Part shown: piece by piece, positions 11,131 through 20,692 of the stretch
Numbering within the stretch: position 1 is the stretch's first letter
How the letters are laid out: each line of letters opens with the position of its first letter
Source of the DNA: Emiliania huxleyi CCMP1516
Lineage: Eukaryota; Haptophyta; Isochrysidales; Noelaerhabdaceae
DNA: 64,000 nucleotides
Direction: 5' to 3'
Assembly: GCF_000372725.1 (NCBI RefSeq)
Contig: NW_005201287.1
Span: 238,952-302,951 of the forward strand
Notes under the pieces: model-generated
The model's input: only the letters and a program-made list of their open reading frames with translations
Databases searched by the model: none
Told to the model about the DNA's origin: nothing
Program-made: the position numbers and the translations under genes

Positions 11131-11665
11131 CGGCCGCCGGGGCCGGTTTGGACTGTGTTGGGGGGGGTGGAGTGGTCCGGTGGCCGGTGTGATGGTCGTT
11201 TATCACCCTCCTATCACCCACTTACCGCCCCCGGCCGTGGGGGCCTCTCCAGACGCCGCCATTTATGATTTCAAAGGGTCCTGCCGACGCTCATCACAGT
11301 GCGGCGGAGGGGCCGGAGCCGGCGCCGCGGAGGACGAGGATGGCCGTGGCGGACCGGGACGAGCTCTGGGAGGTTCAGTGTGAGTGAGTATATTGTAGAG
11401 ACCACCCATGTGCACAATATCTTGACTGAGAGCTAATTCTGGGGAGGCGATGCCGGGGCCGTACAGCAGCTTGATGGTGCTGCGCCGGCGTGCGTCCCGC
11501 CGGCCGCCGGGGCCGGTTTGGACTGTGTTTGGGGGGGTGGAGGGGTCCGGTGGCCGGTGTGATGGTCGTTTATGGCCCTCCTATCACCCACTTACCACCC
11601 CCGGCCGTGTGGGCCTCACCGGACGCCGCCATTCATGATTTCAAAGGGTCCTGCCGTCGCTCAGT
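11131..11665 (+). repeat. ~160-bp direct repeat interrupted by dispersed repeat R2
   Basis: The blocks at 11131-11290 and 11501-11660 are ~90% alike (offset 370). Both contain 'GGTGTGATGGTCGTTTAT' and 'GATTTCAAAGGGTCCTGCCG'. Between them, 11339-11499 matches 20408-20567 (R2). Confidence 0.75.
11339..11499 (+). repeat. Dispersed repeat R2, copy 1
   Basis: This segment of 161 bp aligns with 20408-20567. Shared landmarks are 'GACGAGCTCTGGGAGGTT', 'ATGTGCACAATATCT' and 'GCAGCTTGATGGTGCT'. It includes a short frame MAV(T/A)xRDELWEV, but the frame breaks directly after it. The nature of the repeat is unknown. Confidence 0.75.
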
Positions 11666-11845
11666 CCGAATCACAGTGGGGCGGAGCCTACCCTGACAAT
11701 AGCGCAACTGTTAGGCCCCAAATTAACGTTAGGCAACCCTATTTACGCTGCCGCGGTGCGCGGAGAGGGTGAAATGGCAAATCAGAAACAGAATTCGGCT
11801 TTAACTACTTTTTCTTGGAGTCATGAATCTTAGTTAATCGTATGA

Positions 11846-13711
11846 CTAACCTGCTGCGACCCTCGCCAGCGCCATCTTGAGCGGGTGCTTCCCGTCGGGC
11901 GACGGGTAGTCTTGCTCGGGTGGCAGCACGGTGACGTCTTCAAGCGGCCGGCCCGCCTTCTTGGCGCAACGCTCCAGGCTGTCCACCCACTCGTCCAGCT
12001 CGACCGACGCGACATGGTTCACGGCGAGGACCTGGCCGCTCAGCAGGGCGCGTGTGGGGAGAGGGCCAATCCTGTTCGCAGCGTGGCTCCTGTTCGCGGT
12101 CTCTCTTCCCTGCGCTGGGACAGCCGTGCACCGTGTGAAGCGCGATCAGCGTCAATGTGAGCAGCGTTCCTTCAACGCTCGAACCGCCGCCTGACTGCGC
12201 TCTAAGATTGTGCGGCGCCTGACTGCGCTCTAAGATTGTGCGGCGCCTGACTGCGCTCTAAGACTGTGCGACGACTGCGCGCACCGTTCCGCCCGGCCGC
12301 GTCGCGAGCACACACGGCTTGAAGAGCGACTGGTAGTCCCTCACCAAGTCGACGGCGCCTGCAGGAAGTCTCCTAGAAAGCTGCTAGAAGGCTCCTCTGG
12401 AGGGCTCTTTAGCCCTCCGAATCGACGGCACCTGCAGCAGTCTTGGTCCACGTCGGCGGGTCGAGCACCTTCTCACAAGAGAGCTCCTAGAAGGCTCCCA
12501 GAAGGCCCCCAGAAGGCTGGTCCGCGCGGGCGGAGGTGGCACCACGACGTCGAACGCGCGCTGCCGCAGCCGCGGGGCGAGGCTGCTCGCGCCGCCTCCG
12601 CCTCTCCCGCTGGCCCTGCGATCCCCGCCCCGCCCGCCGCCGCGCCCTCGCCTAGGGTTGTGTAGACAAGGTCAGGGTGTGAGCACTGCATCGAGTGCCA
12701 GCTGGAGTCACGGGTCTGTTTCCAGCATCTAGGAGCCGTCGCCCGCCGCGCGAGCGCCGGTCTGTGTTGGTCGGCAGACCGGCCAGCTGGCGCAGCGCGG
12801 GAAGGGCATCGCCGCACACGCACTCGAACGCGCCGGCGGGCAAGCCTAGAGGCTCCCGTGGAGGCTGCGAGAGACCCCTTTTTTTGCACTCGAACGCGCC
12901 AACAGGCAGGCCATTCAGCCGCGCGTTCTCTCGCCCGACGTCGAGCGCCGACTGCGAAAAGTCGAGGTTCGTCACCTGCAGGAAGACTCCGAGACGCTTC
13001 CTGGAAGGTTCGTGAGGTAGACAGGATCAGTCGAGGGTCGTCACGTGTCGCGCTCCCCCCGCGAGCGCCGCCACGCCGGCACCGCACCTGTCAATGATCG
13101 ATCAAGATTCATCGTGAAGAATCAATGGCATCGTCACGCCGGTGCCCGCACGTGAAGGCGAAAGCGTTGAGCACGTCCCTCCCCTCGCTGTTTGCAGCGA
13201 GCCAGCGGCGCGCCGCGCGAAAGTCGAGGTAGAGGTTCGGGTCGCGGCCGGGCGGAGGCACCTGCAGGGAGGCTCCGAGAAGGCTCCTAGAAGGGTCTCG
13301 CAGAGGCCTGGAGATGCGGCCAGGCGGACGCACGTCGATGCGGTACTTGAGGCCGATCTCGGAACCCACGTGCTCCGCAGCCAGCAGCGGCGCGCCCGGC
13401 GGCACGAGCACACCCTCGCGCGACCGCTGCCGCTTCTGCCGCGCATTCCAGTGCACGGCTCGCAGCGGCACGCCGGTCTCGTCCTCGACGAGGTCGCGCA
13501 GCCGCGGCAGCAGCTCCTGCGGGTCCATGTCTGGCGGATCGCGAAAGGTTTGCCAAAGGAGCAGGTCGCCGAAGCGCTCGAGGGTGCAGCCAGGCTCGCC
13601 CTCGGTGGCGCCGTGGAAGAGACGGTAGCAGTCGGTGCCCTCGGCGTGGAGCGAAGGGAGGAGCGTCTGCGAGCGGCTGGCCAGCGCGGCTCGGACAGAG
13701 TCGAGGAGCAT
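11846..13711 (-). CDS. RlmI-like class I SAM-dependent RNA methyltransferase
   Basis: The gene reads on the minus strand through at least eight exons: 13334-13711 (possibly longer upstream), 13152-13261, 13045-13087, 12912-12975, ~12760-12845, 12543-12651, 12432-12468, 12285-12358 and 11846-12031. The N-terminal part (CYRLFHGATEGEPGCTLERF, NLYLDFRAARRWL) resembles the RlmI/RlmK rRNA methyltransferase fold. The SAM-binding order is complete: motif I FTCGAGVAALAGGA, motif II VTNLDFSQSAL, and motif IV FDVVVLDPPTW, followed by RPGGTVLAVNHVASVELDEW. By family it would methylate a cytosine of large-subunit rRNA; whether it is plastid, mitochondrial or cytosolic is not visible. It probably starts at ATG 13711; a longer start is possible. 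Most introns begin with a copy of the next exon start, which fixes the splice sites. An A/T-rich AAATTCTTTTTC motif lies at 13822-13838, just upstream. Confidence 0.82.
12186..12284. repeat. ~30-bp tandem repeat in methyltransferase intron
   Basis: The unit 'GACTGCGCTCTAAGATTGTG' plus CGGCGCCT occurs three times in a row (last copy diverged) inside the intron 12032-12284. Confidence 0.85.
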
Positions 13712-14170
13712 TGGAGCGTGGAGTGCGCTGAGCCACAGCCTTGTTGGTGGTGGGCGGCGAGCCACGACGATCGCAGCGGGACAGCAGGTGTGGGCCAGGC
13801 CGCCGGCGAGAGCGCGACTTCAAGAAAAAGAATTTTAGGGTCTACAAGTAAAGAAAACAAAATGCCAGGAGAAAAAAATCCGTCGTGCAAAAGTGAGAAA
13901 ATCCGGTTGGCGGCTACCGTCCGTCGCGCGCCGCGCGCCGCCGCGCGTCGTCGGCCTCGGGTGGTGGCCACCTCGCCCTGTTCCACCTTAGGGTGCAGTT
14001 GAGAGAGAGAGAGATATCTCTCTTTCTTCTTGCAGTTGTCGATGGAGAAGATGCTAACTTGTTCACGTTGTAGGTTACCTGTTAGTTTACGTACTGCTCT
14101 ACCACGGGATATCATTTAATTCTTTTCGCCTGTGTTAGTGCCAGTGCGAGCCAGTCCCGTGCCCAGTGTA
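13712..14170. other. 5' flank of methyltransferase gene and spacer
   Basis: There is no supported gene. An A/T-rich island (13822-13905) holds the candidate promoter motif. A 'CTGTGTTAGTGCCAGTGCGA' tail-like repeat at ~14129-14165 also occurs in several copies near 53.1-53.8 kb. Confidence 0.5.
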
Positions 14171-14640
14171 AAGAAAGAAAGAAAACAGACAGCCCAAGGG
14201 AGGGATGGGAGGACGGCACGCCGCCACCACACAGGGATTTTAAGGAGAGGAGTGTGGTGCGCTAGCCGTCGCCCACCCTAGGGGGTCTGCCTCTTCCTAT
14301 CTCTTTTCGCAGTCTCTCGCCGATTCTCGCTGCAACCTTCATGCCACCTCGCGGCCGTCCCACTCTCGTCGTTCTCTCCCTTGTCACTTCCTCCTCTGTC
14401 GCGTCATTCTCTTCTGCCTCGTCCTGCGCCGCCGCCGCCTGCCGTTCCCTTGTTCTCTCGGCTTCTTTCGCCTTTCGGCGCAGCTCCGCCCTCCTTGCTG
14501 CATATCCTGGCCCCTCGAGTCTATCGAGCTCCCCTCGCGCAAGGACCACGTTTCTGACTCCCACTCCGATCATTTGCCTACAGGTCATGTTGTTGCTCAG
14601 GTCCACTCTCTCTTCGAACACTCGTGCCTCTACGGATGAT
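14171..14640 (-). repeat. 470-bp repeat, source-like copy of the insertion at 28545
   Basis: The block is nearly identical to 28545-29014 and of equal length. It begins with AAGAAAGAAAGAAAACAGAC and ends CTCTACGGATGAT. Here the minus-strand frame continues past 14640 to ~14870, so this copy is the longer one. Confidence 0.88.
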
Positions 14641-14870
14641 GCCGGCGCTGGGGTCCCCTTCGGATGCATCGTGACATCTGACAACTGAATTTCCACTGGT
14701 TCGTCCTCCTCGGAGTCATCTTCTCCGTCCTCCTTCCGTTCGGCTCTTCGCTCGGTACGTTCGGTGTGGCTCACCCTCCATGCCGTGAACAGGCGCTTTA
14801 TCCACCCTATATTCTGGACCGGAGCCCGACCGCCGAAATTCGGACAATGCTCTTTTCCCACGCCCGCCAC
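14262..14870 (-). CDS. Unrecognised basic/acidic ORF within a dispersed repeat
   Basis: This 202-residue frame is rich in Glu, Arg and Lys. It contains CRQMIGVGVRNVVLARGELD and a long charged helix (RRAELRRKAKEAERTRERQ), then an RVGRPRGGMK AT-hook-like tail. I do not recognise the family. A 5'-truncated copy at 28636-28995 keeps the frame with mostly conservative changes, which argues for a once-coding sequence carried by a mobile element or retrocopied. An ATG exists at 14870, but the true start and upstream exons are unknown. It is flanked by repeats on both sides. Confidence 0.45.
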   Translation of the reverse strand: MAGVGKEHCPNFGGRAPVQNIGWIKRLFTAWRVSHTERTERRAERKEDGEDDSEEDEPVEIQLSDVTMHPKGTPAPASSVEARVFEERVDLSNNMTCRQMIGVGVRNVVLARGELDRLEGPGYAARRAELRRKAKEAERTRERQAAAAQDEAEENDATEEEVTRERTTRVGRPRGGMKVAARIGERLRKEIGRGRPPRVGDG

Positions 14871-15084
14871 ATGACGCCCACTGCAGCCGCGTCGGTCGGC
14901 GCGCGCCGACGCCGACCATCACCGCCGACCGACGGCTCGCACGGCCGTGCGGTGAGCAAAAATTTGGGTCGCTGCGCGCCTGCCGGATGCTCTGCGACGT
15001 CTGGACGCTCGCCAGAAACGCCAGGAAGCTTGCCTTCCACCCCTGGGCCCGAGGGCGAACGGCAGTGGTCGGCAGCCTCTGCGA

Positions 15085-15545
15085 CGCTCCGATCGGCTCC
15101 TCGACCTCATCGCCTGCGACGAGCCAGCATGGCTCGTCGCTCGACGGCAGCCTGCTCAGTATGCTCTTGGCATTCTGTACAGCCTCGCCAGGCTCTCTGA
15201 GACGGCCTGCAGGGCCGGCGCGGACCGCCTCGGGCGCGATGGCCCTCCTCAGTACCTACCTCTTTGATGCCTGTCGGCTCTCCAATCTCGTCGCCGGCGG
15301 CAGGCCCGCATGGCGAGCTGCTCGATGGCAGCCTGCTCAGTACGCCTTGGACAGTGACTTCTGCCTCGCTGCTCTTACTGCAGCCGCCTCCGGGGCCGGC
15401 GTCGGCCGCCTCGCTTCGCCAGTGCTGTCTACGCCTGCGACACGCGTGTCGGCTCGCCGCCCGCGTCGCCCGCGGCGGGCCCGCATGGCTCGCCGCTCGT
15501 CGGGAGTGTTCCCAGCAGGCTGTGCAGGGCAGTCTGCCTCACTCA
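15085..15545 (+). repeat. Three degenerate ~178-bp tandem units
   Basis: Units starting near 15090, 15268 and 15448 encode related strings such as GSxxSSPAxxxHGxxLDGSLLS in one or another frame (QHGSSLDGSLLS, PHGELLDGSLLS, PHGSPLVGSVPS). The frame does not stay open consistently, so this is a decayed coding repeat or a minisatellite. A (CA)n-like tract follows at 15700-15770. Confidence 0.55.
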
Positions 15546-17080
15546 GGGCGCCGCCACCGCTGCGCGGGGCCGACACCGGCGCTGCTGCCGTGAACACTGC
15601 CGCCGTGTACGTCACCATCGCCTCGCTTCGTCGCCGATCTCGCCGACGCCGCTCGCCGCTCGCCGCCGCCCTGCCCTGCCCTGCCCTGCCCTCGCACAAA
15701 CAAACAAACACACACCCACACCCACACACACATACACACAGACACACATACACACACACAACACACCCTGCCCCAACCTCGAGCGCCCCGCGCCTCCCGT
15801 CTCACGCCCGGCGCCTCACGCCGCGCGTCCCACGCACGCCCCGCGCACCGCGCCCCCTCCCCTCGCGCCTCACGCCTCCCTCCCCACCCTCTCAGGCATT
15901 TCTCCTCCCTGCTGCTCGCCGACTCCTCCCCCCCCCGCATGATCGACGACTACCCGTCCTCCGGCGACTCCTCCCTTTTCGGCGCCAACGTCTACTACCG
16001 GGGGACCGTCGCCCTCGGGCGTACTGGAATGATCCCAGCGGCACACGTCTACGAGGGGGGGCTCCGAAAGGTCGGCATGCTGGCATGTCGGCTTACTAGG
16101 CAGGTCATTGACCTCCCCCCCGCTTGTCCACCCGGCGTGAGGGGCGGGAGCGCAGCCATTCCAACGGCTGGGAAAGCTTCTGAACGGCCGTGCATGCGCC
16201 TGCATGCCGGCTTACTAAGAAGGTCCCTCGCTCCTGCTCCTCTCTCGGAAGACGCGCGCCGGCCTGGGGGACTCGCTTGCGATCCCGCTCCAGCCAGAGG
16301 CCGCGTGAGGCGTGTGGGACGGTGTACGCTGGGGCTCGGCCCCAAGTGCACTGGCCTCGCGTCTCGAGGGGAGGGCGGCTCGTAACTGAGGTTCGCCGTC
16401 AGGGACAGTCGTCCTCCCCTTCTCGGCCGGGCAACTAGGTCATTGAGGCCCCCCCCGGGGAAGAGACCGAACGGCCGGCCGTCACTCTCGGCCATTCCAA
16501 CGGCCAGGCCGCTCGCTTAAGGCTGATTGGCTAGACGAGCGGCCTACCTCCATGGGGCTGTTGGCACGGGGGGAGGTGTCAATCACGCTCCTGGGACGCC
16601 GGAGAGATCGGGTTGGTCTCCCCCGCCTTCAGCCCTGACCCGACGGGGACGCCATCACCCTCGCCCAGGGATCTACAACGCTGTCTTAAGGTCCGACAGG
16701 TTCGGCACCGGGCACCGCCTCGGTATACAAAATGCGCCTGCGGGCGGACCCTCACAGATCACAGATCACCCTATATTCTTCTCTCGTTCCTCTGCCCGTG
16801 CCTTGGTCTTGTCGTTGTTTCGCACCCATGTCTGTATGGCAATCGAGGCTGCCTTCCCCACTACCTGTAGTTCACTCGTCACCTCTTCCGCGAGCTCCCT
16901 CCTCTTTCTTTCGGGTATGGAGTCCGTGAGTGCGGGTAGCGTACAGGCAATCACGGGTGCTATTTTGTCGTACTCCTCTTCGGCGAGCGCTCCAAATCTA
17001 GACCCTTTCGCCTTTAAGGAGGCTGCCCTCGCTCGTCTCAGGAATGTGGCGGTGTCTTTTGTGCGAGGCAGCTAAATTGT
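15546..17080. other. Repeat-rich spacer with a possible SH3-like remnant
   Basis: At 15940-16055 a frame reads SSLFGANVYYRGTVALGRTG followed by MIPAAHVYEGG, which resembles the end of an SH3 domain (GRxGxIPxxxVE); no complete gene could be built round it. Farther on are short repeats ('CGGCTTACTA' near 16090 and 16210; 'CATTCCAACGGC' near 16157 and 16491). 16903-16965 matches 31504-31562, another dispersed fragment. Confidence 0.4.
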
Positions 17081-17094
17081 AAAATTCTTTTCGC
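17081..17094 (+). promoter_or_regulatory. Candidate promoter motif AAAATTCTTTTCGC
   Basis: This A/T-rich island in GC-rich DNA lies ~96 bp before the ATG at 17190. Similar strings precede other genes in the window (21935-21950, 13822-13838, 29047-29060, 38386-38400, 54461-54475). The function is inferred only from position and recurrence. Confidence 0.4.
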
Positions 17095-17189
17095 TTGAGA
17101 AGCCAACTTTTCGCACGAGAAGCCAACGGCGCCGCCTCCGCCCGGCCCGGGGGGGGCCGCCTCCGCAGCCAGAGTTTTAGAGCCCGAAA

Positions 17190-19745
17190 ATGGCCAGCGG
17201 CGCGCGGCCGGCCTTGCCGGGCGGTCACGAGCTTGGCGACCAGCTGTACTACACGGGCTCGAACCAGTCGTCTAAGGATGGCGACAAGCTCGTGCACGGC
17301 CAGCAGGGCGAGGTCGTCGGCCCTGCGACCGGCGAGCACCAAGGCAACGGCCTGCAGATGCTGTTTCCAGGGAACAAAGTCTACATAGACTGCTCTCTGC
17401 TCTGTCTCAGCCGCGAGAAGCCGCCGCCTCTGCCGGGCGGTCACGAGCTTGGCGACCAGCTGTACTACACGGGCTCGAACCAGTCGTTTAAGTCTGGAAG
17501 CAAGCTTGTGCACGGCCAGCAGGGCGAGGTCGTCGGCCCTGCGACCGGCGAGCACCAAGGCAACGGCCTGAAGATGCAATTTCCAGGGAACCCACGCTGG
17601 ATAGATTGCCGTCTGCTCAGGCTCAGCGTCGAAAAGCCGCCGCCTCTGCCGGGCGGTCACGAGCTTGGCGACCAGCTGTACTTCACGGGTCCGAGCGAGT
17701 CGTTTGAGAGTGGCGATAAGATCGTGCACGGCCAGTCAGGCGAGGTCGTCGGCCCTGCGACCGGCGCTATGCACCAAGGCAACGGCCTGAGCTTGCAGTT
17801 TCCAGGGAACAAAGGCTCCATAAACTGCTCTCTGCCAAACCTCAGCAGCGAGAAGCCGCCGCCTCTGCCGGGCGGCTACGAGCTTAGCGAACGGCTGTAC
17901 TACACGGGCCCAAACCAGTCGTTTGAGAATGGCGATAAGCTCGTGCACGGCCAGTCGGGCGAGGTCGTCGGCCCCGCGACCGGCGAGCACCAGGGCAACG
18001 GCCTGAAGATGCTGTTTCCAGGGAACAAAGACTGGGTAAACTGCAAACTCGCCTCGCTGTCCCACGAGCTTAGCCTGCCCGGTGGCTTCAGAGTGGGAGA
18101 GGAGCTGTACTTTATTGGCGGAGGGTTCGTCGAGGAGCAGGGGGACAAGGCCGTGTTTGGCTGCCGAGGATCGGTCACCGGCCCAGCCCGCAACGGCGAC
18201 GCTGACGCTGTTTCCATGTCTTTCTCCGGCAACCGAGGAGACGTGCACTGCCGGGCCGAAGAGCTCAGCCGCGAGCCGGCGCCCTCGCTTCCTGGCGGCT
18301 TCATTCTCGGTGAGCATCTCTACTTCACCGGAGAGGACCAGATCGTCGGGCGCGGCATCCTCGTGCGCGGCTCGCGTGGTGAGGTGGTGGGCCTGGGTTT
18401 GGAGCCGGACAGCCTCGCGATGCGCTTTTCAAAGGCCGGACAGCCTCGCGATGCGCTTAACCACCCGGTCAACATCGCCTCCCTGAGCCGCGACGATCCT
18501 CCGTGCGCCGTGTCCGTGCCCGAGAATGTATCGCGAGCGCGCCGAGCGCTCGCCGCACGCAGGGAGGAGCAGGAGCGGGCTGCGGCAGCGGCGGCGTCGC
18601 AGACGGCAGAGGACATTGCAGCGGAGGCGGAGCGGCGGCAGCAGCTAGCGGCGGAGCTCCTGGAGGAGGAAGCTGCGGCCAGGGCTCCGCCTCCACTTCA
18701 GGAGGCGGGACGGAGGAGGAGGAGGAAGAAGAAGCAGAGCGGCTTTCGCGGGTCGAGGAGCAGCGCAACCGAAGGAGCAGAGGGATCGGCCGACTCCACC
18801 TCTAGGGCGGCGCCAGCGCGCGAGTCGGCTTCAGAGAGCGACGAGGAGGAGCGCGTGACGCCAGCCGAGGAGGCGCGACGGGCTGAGGAGTCGGAGCGGG
18901 CGGCGCGGCGAGAGAGGCAGGCGAGGCTGCTCGAGGCAGCGCGGCGGGAGAGGGAGGAGCGTTTGGAGAGGGAGGCTAGGGCCGAGGCCGCGGCCGCGGC
19001 TGCGGTGGAGAGCGAGGCTCGCGGCAGGCGACAGCAGGCGGCGCGAGCGGCGGAGGAGGAGCGGAAGCGAGCAGCGCGGGCGGCGCTGGTGGACGAGATG
19101 GAGGCGCAGGCGCGGCAGGAGGAGGCGGCGCGCGCCGCGGCACCGCTGAGGACGACGCAGGCTGAGCAGTCCAGCACGCGGTCGGCGATCGAGCAGGCGC
19201 TCTCCCAGGCTAGGTCAGACGCGGCGGCGGCGAGGGTTCGCGAGGCGACGGCGGGGTCAGAGGCGGAACGGGCGAGGTCAGAGGCGGAACAGGCGAGGTT
19301 AGAGTCGGAACAGGCGAGGTTGCAGGCGGAGGCGGCGAGGGCGAGGGAGGAGGAGGCGAGGGGGCGAGAGGGGGAAGCAAGGGGGCGGGAGGAGGCGGCG
19401 AGGGCAGAGGCGGAGGCGGCGACGGCACGCGAGGAGGCGCTCACCATGCGACTCGCGGCGCTCGAGCTAGGACCCCCACCGGCCGCCCCGCCACCGGCAA
19501 CCGCAATCAGCGCTGTGGGAGGAGGCGTCGGAGGCACCTTCCACGGTGCCACGCTGCCGCAGAAGGTCTCGCGGATCTGTACGCATTTGGGGCTGGACGC
19601 GCGCTCCTCGCTCTCTGCGGCGGTGGCGGCGGCGAACGAGAGCACAGGGGTCGCCGCTGAGGGAGGGCTTCTGCAGCAGGTGGACCGGCTGATCGCGCTG
19701 CTATTTGGGGGGCCGCAGGGGGGCGCTCCGGAGGAGGTAAGGTAA
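17190..19745 (+). CDS. 'LPGG-GEVVGPATG' repeat protein with long coiled coil
   Basis: This is a single open frame of 851 codons from ATG 17190. Residues ~8-440 hold about six ~76-residue repeats with the pattern LPGGxxLGDQLYYTG, then GDKLVHGQxGEVVGPATG, HQGNGLxMxFPGNK and CxLxxLSREKPPP. The last two repeats are diverged. The pattern looks like a small beta-barrel (SH3/MIB-HERC2-like) and is, from memory, common in haptophyte proteins without assigned function. Residues ~450-770 are a highly charged Ala/Glu/Arg coiled coil. The C-terminal ~60 residues (KVSRICTHLGLDARSSLSAA and on) form a predicted helical module. No signal peptide or membrane span is seen, so the protein is probably cytosolic or nuclear. 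Repeat 1 to 4 DNA is highly similar, showing recent duplication. No intron is needed. An A/T-rich motif lies ~96 bp upstream. Confidence 0.85.
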   Translation: MASGARPALPGGHELGDQLYYTGSNQSSKDGDKLVHGQQGEVVGPATGEHQGNGLQMLFPGNKVYIDCSLLCLSREKPPPLPGGHELGDQLYYTGSNQSFKSGSKLVHGQQGEVVGPATGEHQGNGLKMQFPGNPRWIDCRLLRLSVEKPPPLPGGHELGDQLYFTGPSESFESGDKIVHGQSGEVVGPATGAMHQGNGLSLQFPGNKGSINCSLPNLSSEKPPPLPGGYELSERLYYTGPNQSFENGDKLVHGQSGEVVGPATGEHQGNGLKMLFPGNKDWVNCKLASLSHELSLPGGFRVGEELYFIGGGFVEEQGDKAVFGCRGSVTGPARNGDADAVSMSFSGNRGDVHCRAEELSREPAPSLPGGFILGEHLYFTGEDQIVGRGILVRGSRGEVVGLGLEPDSLAMRFSKAGQPRDALNHPVNIASLSRDDPPCAVSVPENVSRARRALAARREEQERAAAAAASQTAEDIAAEAERRQQLAAELLEEEAAARAPPPLQEAGRRRRRKKKQSGFRGSRSSATEGAEGSADSTSRAAPARESASESDEEERVTPAEEARRAEESERAARRERQARLLEAARREREERLEREARAEAAAAAAVESEARGRRQQAARAAEEERKRAARAALVDEMEAQARQEEAARAAAPLRTTQAEQSSTRSAIEQALSQARSDAAAARVREATAGSEAERARSEAEQARLESEQARLQAEAARAREEEARGREGEARGREEAARAEAEAATAREEALTMRLAALELGPPPAAPPPATAISAVGGGVGGTFHGATLPQKVSRICTHLGLDARSSLSAAVAAANESTGVAAEGGLLQQVDRLIALLFGGPQGGAPEEVR

Positions 19746-20407
19746 GGTCTCTAAGAAAGCCGGTAATCCAAGACACCCAGAGCTCACACAAAATCGGGCA
19801 GCCAGGCTTTCTTGATCTTGTGTCTTTGTCGCTGCACTTTCTGTCTCTTGTCAGTTGTCTCACTTGTCTGCGCGGGACGAGGACGTTCGAGAAGAAAGTA
19901 GAAGAGAGTGTCGGCGCGAGCAGTGCAGCACCAACAGCACGCAGCAGAGAGGCGAGACGATATGATAGAGAGATACGTGCGACTCAGAGGGCAGGGCGAG
20001 TTGTACTTTGTCACGGCGAGTGGCATGTCGTAGGCCATGCATTACCCCATCAGCCCTCAATCACCCCCGCCCACCGGCTCCCTCCTCCCCATCGTCGCCC
20101 ACCCGCGCCGCGCTCTCCGTCTGCTATCCGCCACTCTCACGGCTGCGCCCGCCCGTGACCCAAAGGTCCACAACAGAGAGTCGGAGCAACCTCGAGTATG
20201 TGCCGTATCAAAGTCTGTGCAAGTGTGAACAGCAGCTCCTGACCACGGCGCCGCAGGCGCCTGTTGATAGGTCCAGGTGATAGCCCTGGATAGGCAATGC
20301 ATACGCCTAGTCGGGCCTCGGATCGCCCGACCGCGTCCCGGTGCTCTGTGGTCGGATTTGTGACGCCGCCGCACCGCGCCGCGGCCGGGGGCCCTCCGGA
20401 GGCCAAG

Positions 20408-20567
20408 GATGGCCGTGACGGAGCGGGACGAGCTCTGGGAGGTTAAGTGTCAGTGTATATATTGTAGAGACCAACCATGTGCACAATATCTCTCAATCTA
20501 GCTAAGCCTGGGAAGGCGATGCCAGGGCCGTACAGCAGCTTGATGGTGCTTCGCCGGCGTGCGTCCC
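20408..20567 (+). repeat. Dispersed repeat R2, copy 2
   Basis: It matches 11339-11499 over its full length at roughly 80-85% by eye. Confidence 0.75.
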
Positions 20568-20653
20568 GGAGCGGTGCCGGACGGGCGGTCCGGGGGACAA
20601 AATCGCGGGACAGCGCCGACACCGCTCTGATTCGACTTTTAACTTCAAACAAA

Positions 20654-20692
20654 GACAGTGGCACGCGCCACAGCGCGGTGCGTGCCACTGTC
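20654..20692. repeat. Perfect 13-bp-stem hairpin
   Basis: GACAGTGGCACGC at 20654-20666 pairs with GCGTGCCACTGTC at 20680-20692, leaving a 13-nt loop. It lies ~100 bp past R2. It could be a fold-back repeat end or a structured RNA. Confidence 0.7.

Larger units (their letters stand above)
8893..11742. mobile_element. Large GC-rich non-coding element with nested terminal inverted repeats
   Basis: Two nested inverted pairs bound this region. The outer pair is AGGGTTGCCTAACGTTAA at 8893-8910 and its complement at 11725-11742. The inner pair is CAGGGTAGGCTCCGCC at 9226-9241 and its complement at 11680-11695, extended by a CACTG-like match. A CAGGG start is typical of several DNA transposon ends. 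The interior is mostly Pro/Gly/Arg low complexity (9900-10600) with no recognisable transposase, so a non-autonomous or decayed element is likely. No clear target-site duplication was found. Another repeat (11339-11499) sits inside it. Confidence 0.6.

Noticed and set aside
14987-16099. A 370-codon plus-strand open frame
   Set aside because: It crosses degenerate tandem units and a (CA)n tract without keeping the repeat phrase in one frame, so it is probably not coding.
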